Counted from the first letter of the stretch, positions 8,060-17,069 are shown. The stretch: 64,000 nt of DNA from JADGNZ01 sp035995985 (GCA_035995985.1 DASYJY010000035.1:4696-68695), one strand, 5' to 3'. Notes: generated by a model not told the origin, from the letters alone. Made by a program: numbers and translations.

Positions 8060-8465
8060 CGAGTCCATTGCCGGGAGCCTGGCTGTGTACGTCGTAGATG
8101 CCCGGAGCCGCGTTTTCCGACGCTGCTGCCGGATCAGTCGGAACCGCATTCGGGTCGGAAGGATCGGGCGTGTTCTGCACTTCCTCCCAATCCGCTTTCA
8201 TCGTGATCGGGTCCTTGGGAACAGCGCGAAGGTAGTGCTCCTGCGCAAGCGCCTGGATGCTTTGCGGATACTTCTGCTTGTCGGCGTAATAGTCGTCGAT
8301 CGATTTGCGCATCTCGAACAGGTCGTGGCGCAGCGCCGACTCGCGCGCTTTGGTCTGCGCCCACTTGACGTTCGACACGGCCACGGCCGCGAGGATGCCG
8401 ATGATCGTTACGACGACAATCAATTCGATCAGGGTGAAGCCGGATTGGCGTATCGGTCGTTTCAT
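8034..8465 (-). CDS. gspG: GspG-like major pseudopilin, second copy
   Basis: This 143-residue pseudopilin has the classic class III signal: KRPIRQSG then FTLIELIVVVTIIGILAAVAV with Glu at +5. The C-terminal region ends YDVHSQAPGNGLDGTPYKSW, the arrangement of GspG proteins from acidobacterial systems, where the loop before the final Trp binds calcium in studied GspGs. DPITMKADW corresponds to the conserved GspG segment. The ATG at 8463-8465 follows GAGG at suitable distance; an in-frame ATG at 8486 would overlap the previous gene. Of the three copies it best fits the family and may be the main fibre subunit. Confidence 0.87.
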   Translation of the reverse strand: MKRPIRQSGFTLIELIVVVTIIGILAAVAVSNVKWAQTKARESALRHDLFEMRKSIDDYYADKQKYPQSIQALAQEHYLRAVPKDPITMKADWEEVQNTPDPSDPNAVPTDPAAASENAAPGIYDVHSQAPGNGLDGTPYKSW

Positions 8466-8487
8466 GGTTTGCCTCGGAGTGGCCACT

Positions 8488-8982
8488 TCACCATTCGTTG
8501 TAGTGCGTCTTGCCGTCGAGGGCGGGCGCGGTTGATTTCGAGTGAATCTCGTACACGTTCTTGTCGCCGCCCGATGTGCTGTCCGGATCGTCGTCAGTCG
8601 TAAGAGTGGTCCATTCCGCTTTTCCGGTCATCGGATCGATGAGGTCGCGCTCGCGCAGCAGGCGGGCTTTCTGCCCGCTGGTGAGCTCGATCGGCTTGGT
8701 CAGATCTTCGAGCTTTTTCGGCCACGGCCCCTGCCCGATGTCGGGCGGATCTTTGATCAATCCGTTAGGCGCGCTCGTCGACGGCATCCGCAGTTCGTGA
8801 TAGCGATCGATGGCCTCGGTGATCTTGCGCAGCCGTTCGTGCAGTTCCATTTCCTTCTGACGACGCATGCCAAAGTTGGCCAGCGGCAAGGCCACCGTGG
8901 CCAGGATTCCGACGATCGCGACGACGGTAATCAGCTCGGCGACGGTGAAGCCGGAGCTCCGTTTGTAGGTTCGGGCATGCAT
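8488..8982 (-). CDS. GspG-like pseudopilin, first copy
   Basis: The 164-residue product has leader MHARTYKRSSG followed by FTVAELITVVAIVGILATVA, so the processing Gly and the +5 Glu are present. The globular part includes RDLIDPMTGKAEW and ends YEIHSKSTAPALDGKTHYNEW (split here as family motif positions near the C-terminus), clearly parallel to the next gene. Its ATG overlaps the TGA of the secretin gene (TGATG). It is probably a fibre subunit or a minor variant that co-assembles with the other two copies after cleavage by the prepilin peptidase encoded at 27776-28576. Confidence 0.85.
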   Translation of the reverse strand: MHARTYKRSSGFTVAELITVVAIVGILATVALPLANFGMRRQKEMELHERLRKITEAIDRYHELRMPSTSAPNGLIKDPPDIGQGPWPKKLEDLTKPIELTSGQKARLLRERDLIDPMTGKAEWTTLTTDDDPDSTSGGDKNVYEIHSKSTAPALDGKTHYNEW

Positions 8983-11411
8983 CAGTCGACCTTGGCGCGG
9001 CCTCCGGAGACCGAGGCGTTCACGACGCTGCCGGCGCCGTTGGTGAGGTGCGGATCTTCGAGCACGAGATAGGTGTCGCCGGGAGCGCCGCCGCGTACGC
9101 GCAGCGAGGCGATGGAGCCGCCGCCATTGTTGAACTGCAGCGGCTTACCGTTCGATGACGTGATGCGAATCGTGCCGTGCTCGCGGTCGATCGTGGCCAC
9201 GGGCGGCGTCTTCAGATCGATCGAGAGTGCCTGTCCGAAGACGACTTCGCTGACGTCGATCGTCATCGGGTTGTAGTGCAGGAGGATCTGTTTCGTGGTC
9301 AGCCCGTCGAGATCCATCCCGACGACGTCCCACATCTTCTCCTCGCCCGGCTTGAACGCCATGTGCATCGGCTGCGGCTGTACGCGCGGCGAGAGTCCCG
9401 CGGTGTCAGTCGCATCGGCGACGGCGATCGACTGCGCGACCGCCGTGCCGCTGACCGGCTTGCCGATCTGGCTCTGCGGCACCGGGGTTGGAGGCTGCGG
9501 CGTGGCATTCGGATTCGTCGGAGCGGAGTTGGGCGTGCGGCGGAAGGGATCACTCGGCGCGCTGCCCGGCGTGACCGTGATGTTCGACGAGGGAATCGGA
9601 TTGCCGTCGCCATCGACGTTGCCGGCGCTGAATTGCTGCGCGCTGCGCGGCGAGAACGGATCGGCGGTGCTCTGCGACTCAAGGCGCGGTGAGAGTCCGC
9701 GGAAGCTCAGGTTGCTCTGCGTGCCGACCCACATCGGAGCCATGTCGTCTTCGGTGATATCCGGCATGCGGACGATGTGCGGCGTCATCGTGAGCATGAG
9801 GTCCGTGCGGTGGTGCATGTTGTGGTCCTTGGTGAACAGCCGCCCGAGGAGCGGGATGTCGCCGAGGAACGGGGTCTTGTTGCTGGACGTGAGCTGCGTG
9901 TCCTGAATGAGGCCGGCCAGGAAGTTCGTCTCGCCATCTTTGAGACGGATGGTCGCTTCGATCGTGCGCGTGTTGAACGACGGCGGGGCGTCGGCGCTGG
10001 CGGCGGCAGCGATGTCGGAGACTTCGACGGTCAGCTTGAGCGTGACCTCGCCGTTGTGATGGACGCGCGGCTCCATCGAGACTTTGATACCGATGTCCTG
10101 ATACTGGAACGATGTCGCGGGAAGACTTCCCTGCGTGCCGCTCTGCACGCCGGTGACGAACGTAGTGACCGGCACCGGCACGCGCTGACCGATGTGCAGC
10201 GTGGCCTTCTCCCCTTCGGAGATGCGCAGCTCGGGATTCGCGAGGGTCTCGGTGTTGCCGACGCTTTTGATCAGGTTGTAGGAAATGGACGGAATCGTGA
10301 AGACGAGGTTGGCGCTCTTCAGACCGCGAAGGAAATCGAGGTTCTGCAGGACGGGATTGCCCTTGTCGTCGACCGTGCTGGCCGCACCGAGCGTGCCGCC
10401 CAGACCGGTCACGACCGCGCCGATGTCGCGCTGCTTGTCGAGATCGATCTGCAGGAGCTCGACGTCGACGACGACTTCCGCTTTCGCTTTGTCGTTCGCT
10501 TCGATGATCTTCTCGGCGATACGAACTTTGTCCGCGGTGTCGCGGATGGTGATGGCGTTGAGCGCCTTCAGCGGGAAGACATTGCGCGCTTCGATCATGG
10601 TCCGGACGACGTTCGTGACCTGCTCGGCGTCGCCGTTGGACAGATAGAAGGTGCGGATGACGAGGTCTTCGTAATCGCGGCGCGCCTGCGGATTGTCGGG
10701 GACGATGATGATGGTGTGCTCGTCGAGCGCTTTGTAGAAATGGTTGGCGGCCTGCATGACGCGCTCGAGAGCCTGCTGGGCGGTGACGTCCTTCAGCTCG
10801 ACGGCGATGCGGTCGTCCTTCACGGCCTGGTCGAAAAGGATGTTGATGCCGAAGGCGCCGCCGAGCGCTTTGTAGATCTCCTTGACGGGCGTCTCGTGCG
10901 GAAACGAGAGTGTGATCGGCTGATCGGAGGTCGGGCTCAGTTGCGGCGGAGCGGACTTGGTGATGTTCGCCTTGGCGCGTTTCTTCAGTTCGTCGATCGT
11001 GGCGGGCTGTCCGGCCAGCGAGGCTTCGCGCAGCGTGTTGACGGCCTTGCCGTATTCAACGGCGGCGTACTGGTTGGTCGGATCGAGCTTGATGACCAGC
11101 TCCAGCTCCGTCGCCGCAAGCTGCGTCAGCCGGATCTGATCCTCTCCTCGGGCGTTGAGCGCCGAGGCTCGCAGTGACTTTCCCTTTTGAAAATGAACGC
11201 GGGAGGCTTCCAGTTTGGCGCGGGAGAGATTGATCTGGTAGAGCGAGTTCGATGGATCGACGTCGAGCGCTTTCTGGTACTGGATGACGGCCTGATCCCA
11301 GTCCTTCGTCGTCTCAGCGGTCTTCGCTTTCTGAAACGCGTTGTAGCTGGTGCACGAGAGCAGCGTCAGCGACAACGCGATGGCGGTGATTCCGAGTTTC
11401 GTCTGGTTCAT
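8982..11411 (-). CDS. Secretin lipoprotein (GspD/PilQ family) with TPR N-terminus and extra C-terminal domain
   Basis: The 809-residue protein forms the outer-membrane exit channel. It starts with a lipoprotein signal (SLTLLSC, Cys about residue 20), then about 120 residues of TPR-like helices (AVIQYQKALDVDPSNSLYQI), an STN/N0-type domain, an N1-type secretin_N domain, and the secretin core with LGDIPLLGRLF. After the core come a Pro/Gln-rich linker and a final 130-residue domain starting HMAFKPGEEKMW that looks like a cohesin-type beta sandwich. The ATG at 11409-11411 has AGGA upstream. The gene follows the pilP-like gene in the operon and precedes the pseudopilins. Confidence 0.92.
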   Translation of the reverse strand: MNQTKLGITAIALSLTLLSCTSYNAFQKAKTAETTKDWDQAVIQYQKALDVDPSNSLYQINLSRAKLEASRVHFQKGKSLRASALNARGEDQIRLTQLAATELELVIKLDPTNQYAAVEYGKAVNTLREASLAGQPATIDELKKRAKANITKSAPPQLSPTSDQPITLSFPHETPVKEIYKALGGAFGINILFDQAVKDDRIAVELKDVTAQQALERVMQAANHFYKALDEHTIIIVPDNPQARRDYEDLVIRTFYLSNGDAEQVTNVVRTMIEARNVFPLKALNAITIRDTADKVRIAEKIIEANDKAKAEVVVDVELLQIDLDKQRDIGAVVTGLGGTLGAASTVDDKGNPVLQNLDFLRGLKSANLVFTIPSISYNLIKSVGNTETLANPELRISEGEKATLHIGQRVPVPVTTFVTGVQSGTQGSLPATSFQYQDIGIKVSMEPRVHHNGEVTLKLTVEVSDIAAAASADAPPSFNTRTIEATIRLKDGETNFLAGLIQDTQLTSSNKTPFLGDIPLLGRLFTKDHNMHHRTDLMLTMTPHIVRMPDITEDDMAPMWVGTQSNLSFRGLSPRLESQSTADPFSPRSAQQFSAGNVDGDGNPIPSSNITVTPGSAPSDPFRRTPNSAPTNPNATPQPPTPVPQSQIGKPVSGTAVAQSIAVADATDTAGLSPRVQPQPMHMAFKPGEEKMWDVVGMDLDGLTTKQILLHYNPMTIDVSEVVFGQALSIDLKTPPVATIDREHGTIRITSSNGKPLQFNNGGGSIASLRVRGGAPGDTYLVLEDPHLTNGAGSVVNASVSGGRAKVD

Positions 11412-11479
11412 TCGTTTCAATCCTGGGTAGCCAGCATGAGTTATCTGCTGATCACTCTGACGGTAGCATTTCGTAAAGG

Positions 11480-12151
11480 TCACTGGCCGAGCGGCACACG
11501 CGTCTTGACGTCGACGGGGAAGCCGACGTAGCCGATCTCGACCGATTCGATGCCGATGCTGCGCAGCACGAACTTGCCGTCGATCGTTTCACCGACGCGT
11601 ACGTTGACGATCTCGCCGTTGCCGTTGAACGTCGCGATCGGATTGTTGACCGGCCCGAAAGTGCCGATGTACTTCATCGTGAATTGCGGCGGTTGGGGAA
11701 CCTGTGGCTTAGGCGGATTGGCCGCGAGCCAAGCCGCGTAATCGGGATCGCACACGTCACCCTTGCCGTTTGCGTTGTCGTCTTTCTGGTCAGGGTTGTA
11801 GGTGGTCGGACAGTTATCCCGGAAGTCAGGGATGCCGTCGTTGTCCTTGTCGGGAGGAGGCGGCGCCGCTTTCGGTGGGGGCTCCGGCGGTTTTGGTGGT
11901 GGCTCAACGTAGCCGAAGAGATTCCGCGCACTCTTATAGCTGCCGCTCTGCGCGTCCAGCCATTCGGTATGCAGCATGGGAACGCCGGGCGTGGCGACCG
12001 TTTTCGCAATGCGCGCCGGATGCGGCGATGTGGCCGGCCGCGCCGGCGCCGGATCGACGGTATTCGACGTCGAAGCGAACGAATAGATCGCAAAGAGGGC
12101 GATCAGAATGACGCCGACGACGGTCCAGGTTTTCCAGTTCATCCAATCCAT
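11480..12151 (-). CDS. PilP/GspC-like inner-membrane protein with a thrombospondin type 3 calcium motif
   Basis: This 223-residue protein has one N-terminal membrane helix (TVVGVILIALFAIYSF), a periplasmic Pro-rich linker, then a DKDNDGIPDFRDNCP segment and, after it, KDDNANGKGDVCD: a thrombospondin type 3 repeat, whose D-x-D-x-D-G loops bind calcium and whose two Cys form a disulfide. The C-terminal 70 residues (KYIGTFGP...VRVGETIDGKFVLRSIGIESV) match the small beta domain of PilP/GspC that links the inner-membrane platform to the secretin. Location between pilO and the secretin gene agrees. The ATG at 12149-12151 overlaps the pilO stop; a GTG three bases earlier is possible. A calcium motif here is unusual. 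Confidence 0.8.
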   Translation of the reverse strand: MDWMNWKTWTVVGVILIALFAIYSFASTSNTVDPAPARPATSPHPARIAKTVATPGVPMLHTEWLDAQSGSYKSARNLFGYVEPPPKPPEPPPKAAPPPPDKDNDGIPDFRDNCPTTYNPDQKDDNANGKGDVCDPDYAAWLAANPPKPQVPQPPQFTMKYIGTFGPVNNPIATFNGNGEIVNVRVGETIDGKFVLRSIGIESVEIGYVGFPVDVKTRVPLGQ

Positions 12152-12762
12152 CACAACTGCCGGTTCGCGGCTGGCGCGGTCGAGCGCACGTCCTTGAATA
12201 AGGTTTTGAGTCGAATATTGAGCGTCAGGACCTTGTCGGTTCCGTTCCCGTTCGCGCCGAGGCCGATGCTGTCGATGATCACGAACTGATCGGACAATTC
12301 GAGCAGATTGATCAGCCGCCGGATTTCTTCATACGTTCCCTGAACAGTGAATGCAATGCCTACCGTAGTCGTGCCGATCGATCCTTTTGTCGACGGTGCA
12401 TTCGAGAGCTGTTTCGACTCGCCGGTCGTGAATGCGTATGCGGGCGGCTGCAGGTGGCTGGCAGCCGCGAGCCGTTTCACTTCATCGATCAGCGCGGTCA
12501 GACGCTGCATCGGCGTCGACCAGCGCTCGTTGTAGAGCACCTGCAGGTCAGTCTGCACTTTCTTGTAGGCGGCGAGCTGCTGTTCCGCCGTCATGCGCGC
12601 ATTGCGCGCCTGATCGAGTTGGGCCTCGCTCTGTGTCTGACGCGCATCGAGGTCGTGCAAACGGCTGACGTACTGGACGCGGTACGTGAAGAAAAAGAGC
12701 GTGTTCGCCAGCAGCAGGAGGCCGAGGACGATCAGCAGGACGCGCTTCTCACGCCAGATCAT
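12151..12762 (-). CDS. pilO: Type IV pilus inner-membrane platform protein PilO
   Basis: The 203-residue product has a single N-terminal membrane helix (VLLIVLGLLLLANTLFFF), a coiled coil rich in Gln, Ala and Arg (residues 35-75), and a periplasmic ferredoxin-like domain containing GTTTVGIAFTVQGTYEEIRR (near residues 130-150). This is the layout of PilO/GspM-type proteins, which pair with PilN through the coiled coil. It overlaps pilN upstream by 4 bp and the pilP-like gene downstream, so the set is co-translated. Confidence 0.85.
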   Translation of the reverse strand: MIWREKRVLLIVLGLLLLANTLFFFTYRVQYVSRLHDLDARQTQSEAQLDQARNARMTAEQQLAAYKKVQTDLQVLYNERWSTPMQRLTALIDEVKRLAAASHLQPPAYAFTTGESKQLSNAPSTKGSIGTTTVGIAFTVQGTYEEIRRLINLLELSDQFVIIDSIGLGANGNGTDKVLTLNIRLKTLFKDVRSTAPAANRQL

Positions 12763-13340
12763 TCGACCCTCCGCGCGATCGACGGACGATAGTCGACGCC
12801 GAGCGTGAAGTGATACTCCGTTCCGGTGCCGATCATCGTTTCCGACGTCGGGAAGGCGTTGGCGAAGTGCGGATCGCCGTTGAAGCGGTTGATCGTGGCG
12901 GTGAGACCTTCACCGGTCTTGGTGATGCATGTCATCGAGAGGTGCACCAGTCCGTCTTTGTCGAACGACGGCGCGACCGACTGGAGCCGCACGTCGGTCG
13001 GCAGCACTTTCTCGAGGCGGTCGAGCAACTCGCTCCAGGAGAAGGCACGCTCGGCGAGCTGCGCGTTGGCGAACTCGGTCTGCGAGGCCAGCTGCTTGAG
13101 ATCGACGACGCGAAGGCGCTGCGCGAACGTTTCGGTGCGGCGCTGTTCGTCGGCGATCTGCAGTTCGAGTTTGGCGATGTTCGCGCGCGTCGTTTTCGTT
13201 TCCGTGCGGTAGCGCAGAAACGTGTCGACGTTATTGAGCGCGAGAAACGCCGTCAGCACAGCCATGATGACCACGGCCGCGTAGACGGGCCGGTAATCGC
13301 GGAACGGCCGCGCGGCAAGGTTGAGATGGATCGGCTTCAC
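12759..13340 (-). CDS. pilN: Type IV pilus inner-membrane platform protein PilN
   Basis: The product begins with the family signature KPIHLNLAARPFRDYRPVYA, where the short cytoplasmic NL motif binds PilM, followed by a membrane helix (AAVVIMAVLTAFLAL), a coiled coil and a periplasmic domain. The start is the GTG at 13338-13340, which overlaps the pilM stop (GTGA); no ATG is available before the signature. At 193 residues the size is normal. PilN links cytoplasmic PilM to PilO and the secretin. Confidence 0.87.
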   Translation of the reverse strand: MKPIHLNLAARPFRDYRPVYAAVVIMAVLTAFLALNNVDTFLRYRTETKTTRANIAKLELQIADEQRRTETFAQRLRVVDLKQLASQTEFANAQLAERAFSWSELLDRLEKVLPTDVRLQSVAPSFDKDGLVHLSMTCITKTGEGLTATINRFNGDPHFANAFPTSETMIGTGTEYHFTLGVDYRPSIARRVE

Positions 13341-14227
13341 CCTGTGAATACTCCCGTGGCGGCGGTCAGCTCCGCTTCGTATGCGCCGGCGTCGCCCGGC
13401 GACTGTTCGGCCACGTCGCGCAAGGAAATCTTGACGACTGGCGCCGAGAACTCGCTGCCGATCGTACCGGTCACCTCGCCATTGATACCGTTGCCGACCA
13501 CGTAGCATTTTTCAACCGACGTGGTCTGGAACGTGTCGCGAAGATACGTCGCGGAGAGCCGGATCTCCTGCTGGAGCGTCCGTTCGCCGTTGAGATTACG
13601 CGAGCGAATGAACAGCGGCTGCGCGCCGCGGAAGACGGCGGTGGTGAAGTCGTGATCGCGGATGTAGAAGAAGATGCGGTCGCGCGTGGTCGCGGCTTCG
13701 CGGGCGGTGATCGCGTTCCAGACGTTGAGGCCGGCCGGCTCGATGAGGATGACTTCGATTCCGGCGGCTTCGAACAAGCGTTCGATCGCGCTGATGGTGG
13801 CATTGACGGCGCTGACCGCGAGAATGCGCGGCGGCGTCCGGCTGAGCACTTCATACGACAGCCGCAGCTCCGTCGGATCGACCGGCATGGTGCGGCGCAG
13901 GCTCCAGCGGATCACTTCCGCGGCTTCGCTGGCGCGCTCCGGCAAGGTCTGCAACTCGATGATGTTCATGCGGAACCAGGAGTCGGGCAGGAGCAGCGAG
14001 AGCTTGTCCCATCGTCCCGTTTCGAGCTTCATGCGCCGGATCGTTTCGGCCAGCAGCGCTTCGTTGCGCAGCTCGGGCGTGACCACGCCGGCCGCGAAGA
14101 CATCGTCGCGCAGCGGGTAACTCTTCGCCTGCAGGATCTGCATCTCTTTCCGTCCGCGGCCTACACGGGCGTGGACGAGAGAATCGTTATCCAGTACGAC
14201 GACGTCAGGTGGGAAAGAGCGCGCCAT
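13337..14227 (-). CDS. pilM: Type IV pilus assembly protein PilM (actin-like)
   Basis: The 296-residue cytoplasmic protein lacks membrane segments and shows the actin-like ATPase fold pattern: an N-terminal strand VVVLDNDSLVHARVG, a middle region with LLLPDSWFRMNIIELQTLP and WSLRRTMPVDPTELRLSYEV, and AGLNVWNAIT before the second subdomain. The first strand lacks the usual D-x-G phosphate loop (it reads DNDSLVHA), so nucleotide binding may be weak. It sits between the GspE-type ATPase gene and pilN, the standard order of the pilMNOPQ group. Confidence 0.82.
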   Translation of the reverse strand: MARSFPPDVVVLDNDSLVHARVGRGRKEMQILQAKSYPLRDDVFAAGVVTPELRNEALLAETIRRMKLETGRWDKLSLLLPDSWFRMNIIELQTLPERASEAAEVIRWSLRRTMPVDPTELRLSYEVLSRTPPRILAVSAVNATISAIERLFEAAGIEVILIEPAGLNVWNAITAREAATTRDRIFFYIRDHDFTTAVFRGAQPLFIRSRNLNGERTLQQEIRLSATYLRDTFQTTSVEKCYVVGNGINGEVTGTIGSEFSAPVVKISLRDVAEQSPGDAGAYEAELTAATGVFTG

Positions 14228-14228
14228 A

Positions 14229-15854
14229 TCACTCCACGAAGGTGACCTTGTTGATCTCGCGCAACGTGGTCTGTCCGTTCATCACTTTCCGGAGCGCCGA
14301 TTCGCGGAGGAACAGCATTCCTTCTTCTTTCGCAGCTTTCTTGATTTCCGAGGCGGGACGGCGGTCGAGAATCATGGTTCGAATACGGTCGGAAAGGTCG
14401 AGAAGTTCCGAGATTGCGGCGCGGCCGTGGAAGCCCGTTCCGTTGCAGTCGATGCAACCGGCGCCTTCCGCGAACTTCCTTCCGCGGAACTCCTTCGGAT
14501 CGAGCCCCGACTCAATGATGAATGAGTCGGGATATTCGACCTCGTGGCGGCAGGAGTCGCAGATTTTGCGCACCAGCCGCTGCGCCAGGACGCAGTTGAG
14601 CGCCGAGACGAAGTTGTAGAGATCGACCTTCATGTTCAGGAAGCGGCCGAGAACGTCGACGACGTTGTTGGCGTGAACGGTGGTGAAGACGAGATGGCCG
14701 GTGAGCGCCGACTGCACGGCGATGGCGGCCGTCTCTTCGTCGCGGATCTCACCGACCATGACCTTGTCGGGATCGTGACGGAGGATGGCTCGCAGTCCGC
14801 GGGCGAACGTCAGCCCCTTTTTCTCGTTGACCGGAATCTGCGTGATTCCGCGGAGCTGGTACTCGACGGGATCTTCGATGGTGATGATCTTGTCTTCCGA
14901 GGTCTGAATCTCGGAAAGTGCGGCATAGAGCGTCGTCGTCTTGCCGGAGCCGGTCGGACCGGTGACGAGCACCATCCCGTACGGCTCTTTGATGAACTTG
15001 CGGAACTTGAGCAGCATCTCCTCGTCGAAGCCGAGGACATCGAGGCGCAGGCTCTTGAAGTCGGAGTTCATCGACTCCTTGTCCAGGATGCGGATGACCG
15101 AGTCCTCGCCGTGCGCGGTCGGGACGATGGAGACACGGAAGTCGATGGTGCGGCCGGTGATGCGCAGCTTGAAACGGCCGTCCTGCGGTACGCGCTTCTC
15201 GGCGATGTCGAGCTCGGACATGACCTTGATGCGCGAAATGATGGTGCTGTGGTGGCGCTTGTCGATCGGTTCGAGCGCTTCGTAGAGCACGCCGTCGATG
15301 CGGTACTTGACGACCACTTCGTTGTCGCGCGTCTCGATGTGAATGTCCGAGGCGCGGCGCTGAATGGCATTGAAGACGATGGAGTCGACCAGCTTGATGA
15401 TCGGCGACGACTCCTGCGCCGTGATCGAATCGATCGTCAGCGTCTCCTCGCCTTCCTCGTCTTCGCCGACGAGGGTCATGCGGAAACCTTCGGTCGCTTC
15501 GTCCAGGACCCGCTGCGTCGACTCGGACTTCTGCAGCTTGTCGCGGATGGCGGCCGCCGAGGCCACTTTGACTTTCAGCGGCGCACCGAGCAGGAGCTCG
15601 AGCTCATCGAGCTTGAGGACGTCGGTGGGATCGCCGACCACGACGGCGATGTGGCCGTTCTCGCGCTTCTCCGGGAGGAACTGATAGCGGATCATCAGCT
15701 CCAGCGGCACGTCTTTGAAGAGCTGGTGGTCGACCTGGAAGTGCTCGAGGTTGACGAACTCGAAGCCGTATTGCTCGGCCAGCCGTTGCGCACGCCCGGC
15801 TTCACCGGTGGGATCGGCGTTCTTGTAGAGGAGCGTGCGTGGATCGGCGGCCAT
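14229..15854 (-). CDS. pilB: Assembly ATPase GspE/PilB
   Basis: This 541-residue hexameric ATPase powers fibre assembly. It has an N-terminal GspE_N-type domain (FEFVNLEHF...LPEKRENGHIAVVVGDP), then the catalytic core with Walker A GPTGSGKTTT near residue 300, the Asp box, Walker B-like VMVGEIRDEETA and a His box. The C-terminal region carries two CxxC pairs (CDSC and CIDC) that bind zinc, typical of PilB/GspE rather than of the retraction ATPase PilT. The long N-terminal c-di-GMP motif of MshEN proteins (RLGxxL type) is not seen. No pilT gene is in the window. Confidence 0.94.
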   Translation of the reverse strand: MAADPRTLLYKNADPTGEAGRAQRLAEQYGFEFVNLEHFQVDHQLFKDVPLELMIRYQFLPEKRENGHIAVVVGDPTDVLKLDELELLLGAPLKVKVASAAAIRDKLQKSESTQRVLDEATEGFRMTLVGEDEEGEETLTIDSITAQESSPIIKLVDSIVFNAIQRRASDIHIETRDNEVVVKYRIDGVLYEALEPIDKRHHSTIISRIKVMSELDIAEKRVPQDGRFKLRITGRTIDFRVSIVPTAHGEDSVIRILDKESMNSDFKSLRLDVLGFDEEMLLKFRKFIKEPYGMVLVTGPTGSGKTTTLYAALSEIQTSEDKIITIEDPVEYQLRGITQIPVNEKKGLTFARGLRAILRHDPDKVMVGEIRDEETAAIAVQSALTGHLVFTTVHANNVVDVLGRFLNMKVDLYNFVSALNCVLAQRLVRKICDSCRHEVEYPDSFIIESGLDPKEFRGRKFAEGAGCIDCNGTGFHGRAAISELLDLSDRIRTMILDRRPASEIKKAAKEEGMLFLRESALRKVMNGQTTLREINKVTFVE

Positions 15855-15863
15855 GACGGTCTC

Positions 15864-17069
15864 TTATTGCGCGACGTTGCTGAGCTGGAACAGTGGGAGA
15901 TAGAAGGCGTAGAGCAGAATGGCGATGACGCTGCCCATGAAGACAAGGATCATCGGCTCGATGGCCGACACCATGCGCGTCAGGCGCGATTCGATTTCCT
16001 CGTCGTAGAACTCACTGACATTTCCGAGCATTTCCGTCAGCGCGCCGGTCGATTCGCCGACCTTGATCATCTCGACGGCGAGATCGCTCATCGCGCCGGT
16101 GTTTTCGAGCGAGCGCCACAGCGGCTCCCCTTCGCGCACGTTCTGCACGATGCCGAAGATCTTCTTCGAAATGGAGTGGTTGGTGACGGACTGCGAGGCG
16201 ATCTCGATCGCCGGAACCATCGGCGTACCGCCCGCGAGCAGCGTTCCGAGCGACTGCGTGAATTGCATGATGGCGAAGCGGTGCAGGATACCGCCGGCCA
16301 GCGGCAGGTTGAGCTTGAATTTGTCCCACGCTACCCGGCCGCTCCCTTTCGCCCATCGCCGGAAAAGGATGTATCCGCCGACGAGAACGATGGCGAGGAT
16401 GGGAAGGTTGGTATTCAGCGTCTTCGAAACGCCGATCATCAAGGTCGTGAACCAGGGCAATTCGGCGCCGAAACCTTGATAGAACTCGGCGAACTTGGGG
16501 ATGACCTTGACCAGCATGATGAAGACCATGCCGATCGAGAGAAGGATCAGCACAGTCGGATAAATCATCGCGCCGATGACGCGCTTTCGCAGGTTGACGA
16601 TGATCTTCTGGTAGCGAAGGAAGCGGCGTAGCACGCCTTCGAGGTCGCCGGAGCGCTCGCCCGCGCGAAGTGACGTGGAGTAGATCGGCGGAAAGGAGTC
16701 GCCGTACGCGGCAAAAGCGTCGGAGAGCGCGATCCCCGATTTCAGTTTCTCGCGCACGTCCGTCAGCACTTCCCTGAACCGCAGGTTTTTCTGCCGCTCG
16801 AGCATGATGTCGAACGACTGCAGAATCGGCAGTCCCGCTTTCACGAGCGCGAGCAGTTCCTGGTTGAACATCAGGAACATCTCGGTGGAGATGATTTTCT
16901 TGCCGCGCGGAAGAAGATCGCGCAGTTGCATCGCGCCGCGGCGCGCGTCGAAGACGTGCATCCCCTGCTGGCGCAGTTCGTCTTCAGCGGCGCGAACGCT
17001 CATCGCCTGGATGTGGCGTTCGGTGATGGCTCCGTCGGGCGTGCCGACTCTGACAATAAATTCTGGCAT
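15864..17069 (-). CDS. pilC: Inner-membrane platform protein GspF/PilC
   Basis: The 401-residue protein contains two repeats of the T2SF domain, each with a cytoplasmic helical bundle (first about residues 65-190, second about 270-395), and three membrane helices (VIGAMIYPTVLILLSIGMVF, ILAIVLVGGYILF and the terminal ILVFMGSVIAILLYAFYLPL). The second domain contains GTLLAGGTPMVPAIEIA and VGESTGALTEML, conserved in PilC/GspF. It anchors the ATPase and the pilins. It is the first gene of the minus-strand operon that runs to 7406 and faces the divergent REC-GGDEF gene across about 200 bp. Confidence 0.94.
   Translation of the reverse strand: MPEFIVRVGTPDGAITERHIQAMSVRAAEDELRQQGMHVFDARRGAMQLRDLLPRGKKIISTEMFLMFNQELLALVKAGLPILQSFDIMLERQKNLRFREVLTDVREKLKSGIALSDAFAAYGDSFPPIYSTSLRAGERSGDLEGVLRRFLRYQKIIVNLRKRVIGAMIYPTVLILLSIGMVFIMLVKVIPKFAEFYQGFGAELPWFTTLMIGVSKTLNTNLPILAIVLVGGYILFRRWAKGSGRVAWDKFKLNLPLAGGILHRFAIMQFTQSLGTLLAGGTPMVPAIEIASQSVTNHSISKKIFGIVQNVREGEPLWRSLENTGAMSDLAVEMIKVGESTGALTEMLGNVSEFYDEEIESRLTRMVSAIEPMILVFMGSVIAILLYAFYLPLFQLSNVAQ

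Noticed and set aside
14229..15854. c-di-GMP binding by the assembly ATPase N-terminus
   Set aside because: The MshEN motif (RLGxxL with its repeat) is missing, so this role is not claimed.
14544..16631. Open frame of 695 codons on the plus strand
   Set aside because: Antisense shadow of the GspE and GspF genes, which have complete motifs; composition is that of a frame-mirrored sequence.
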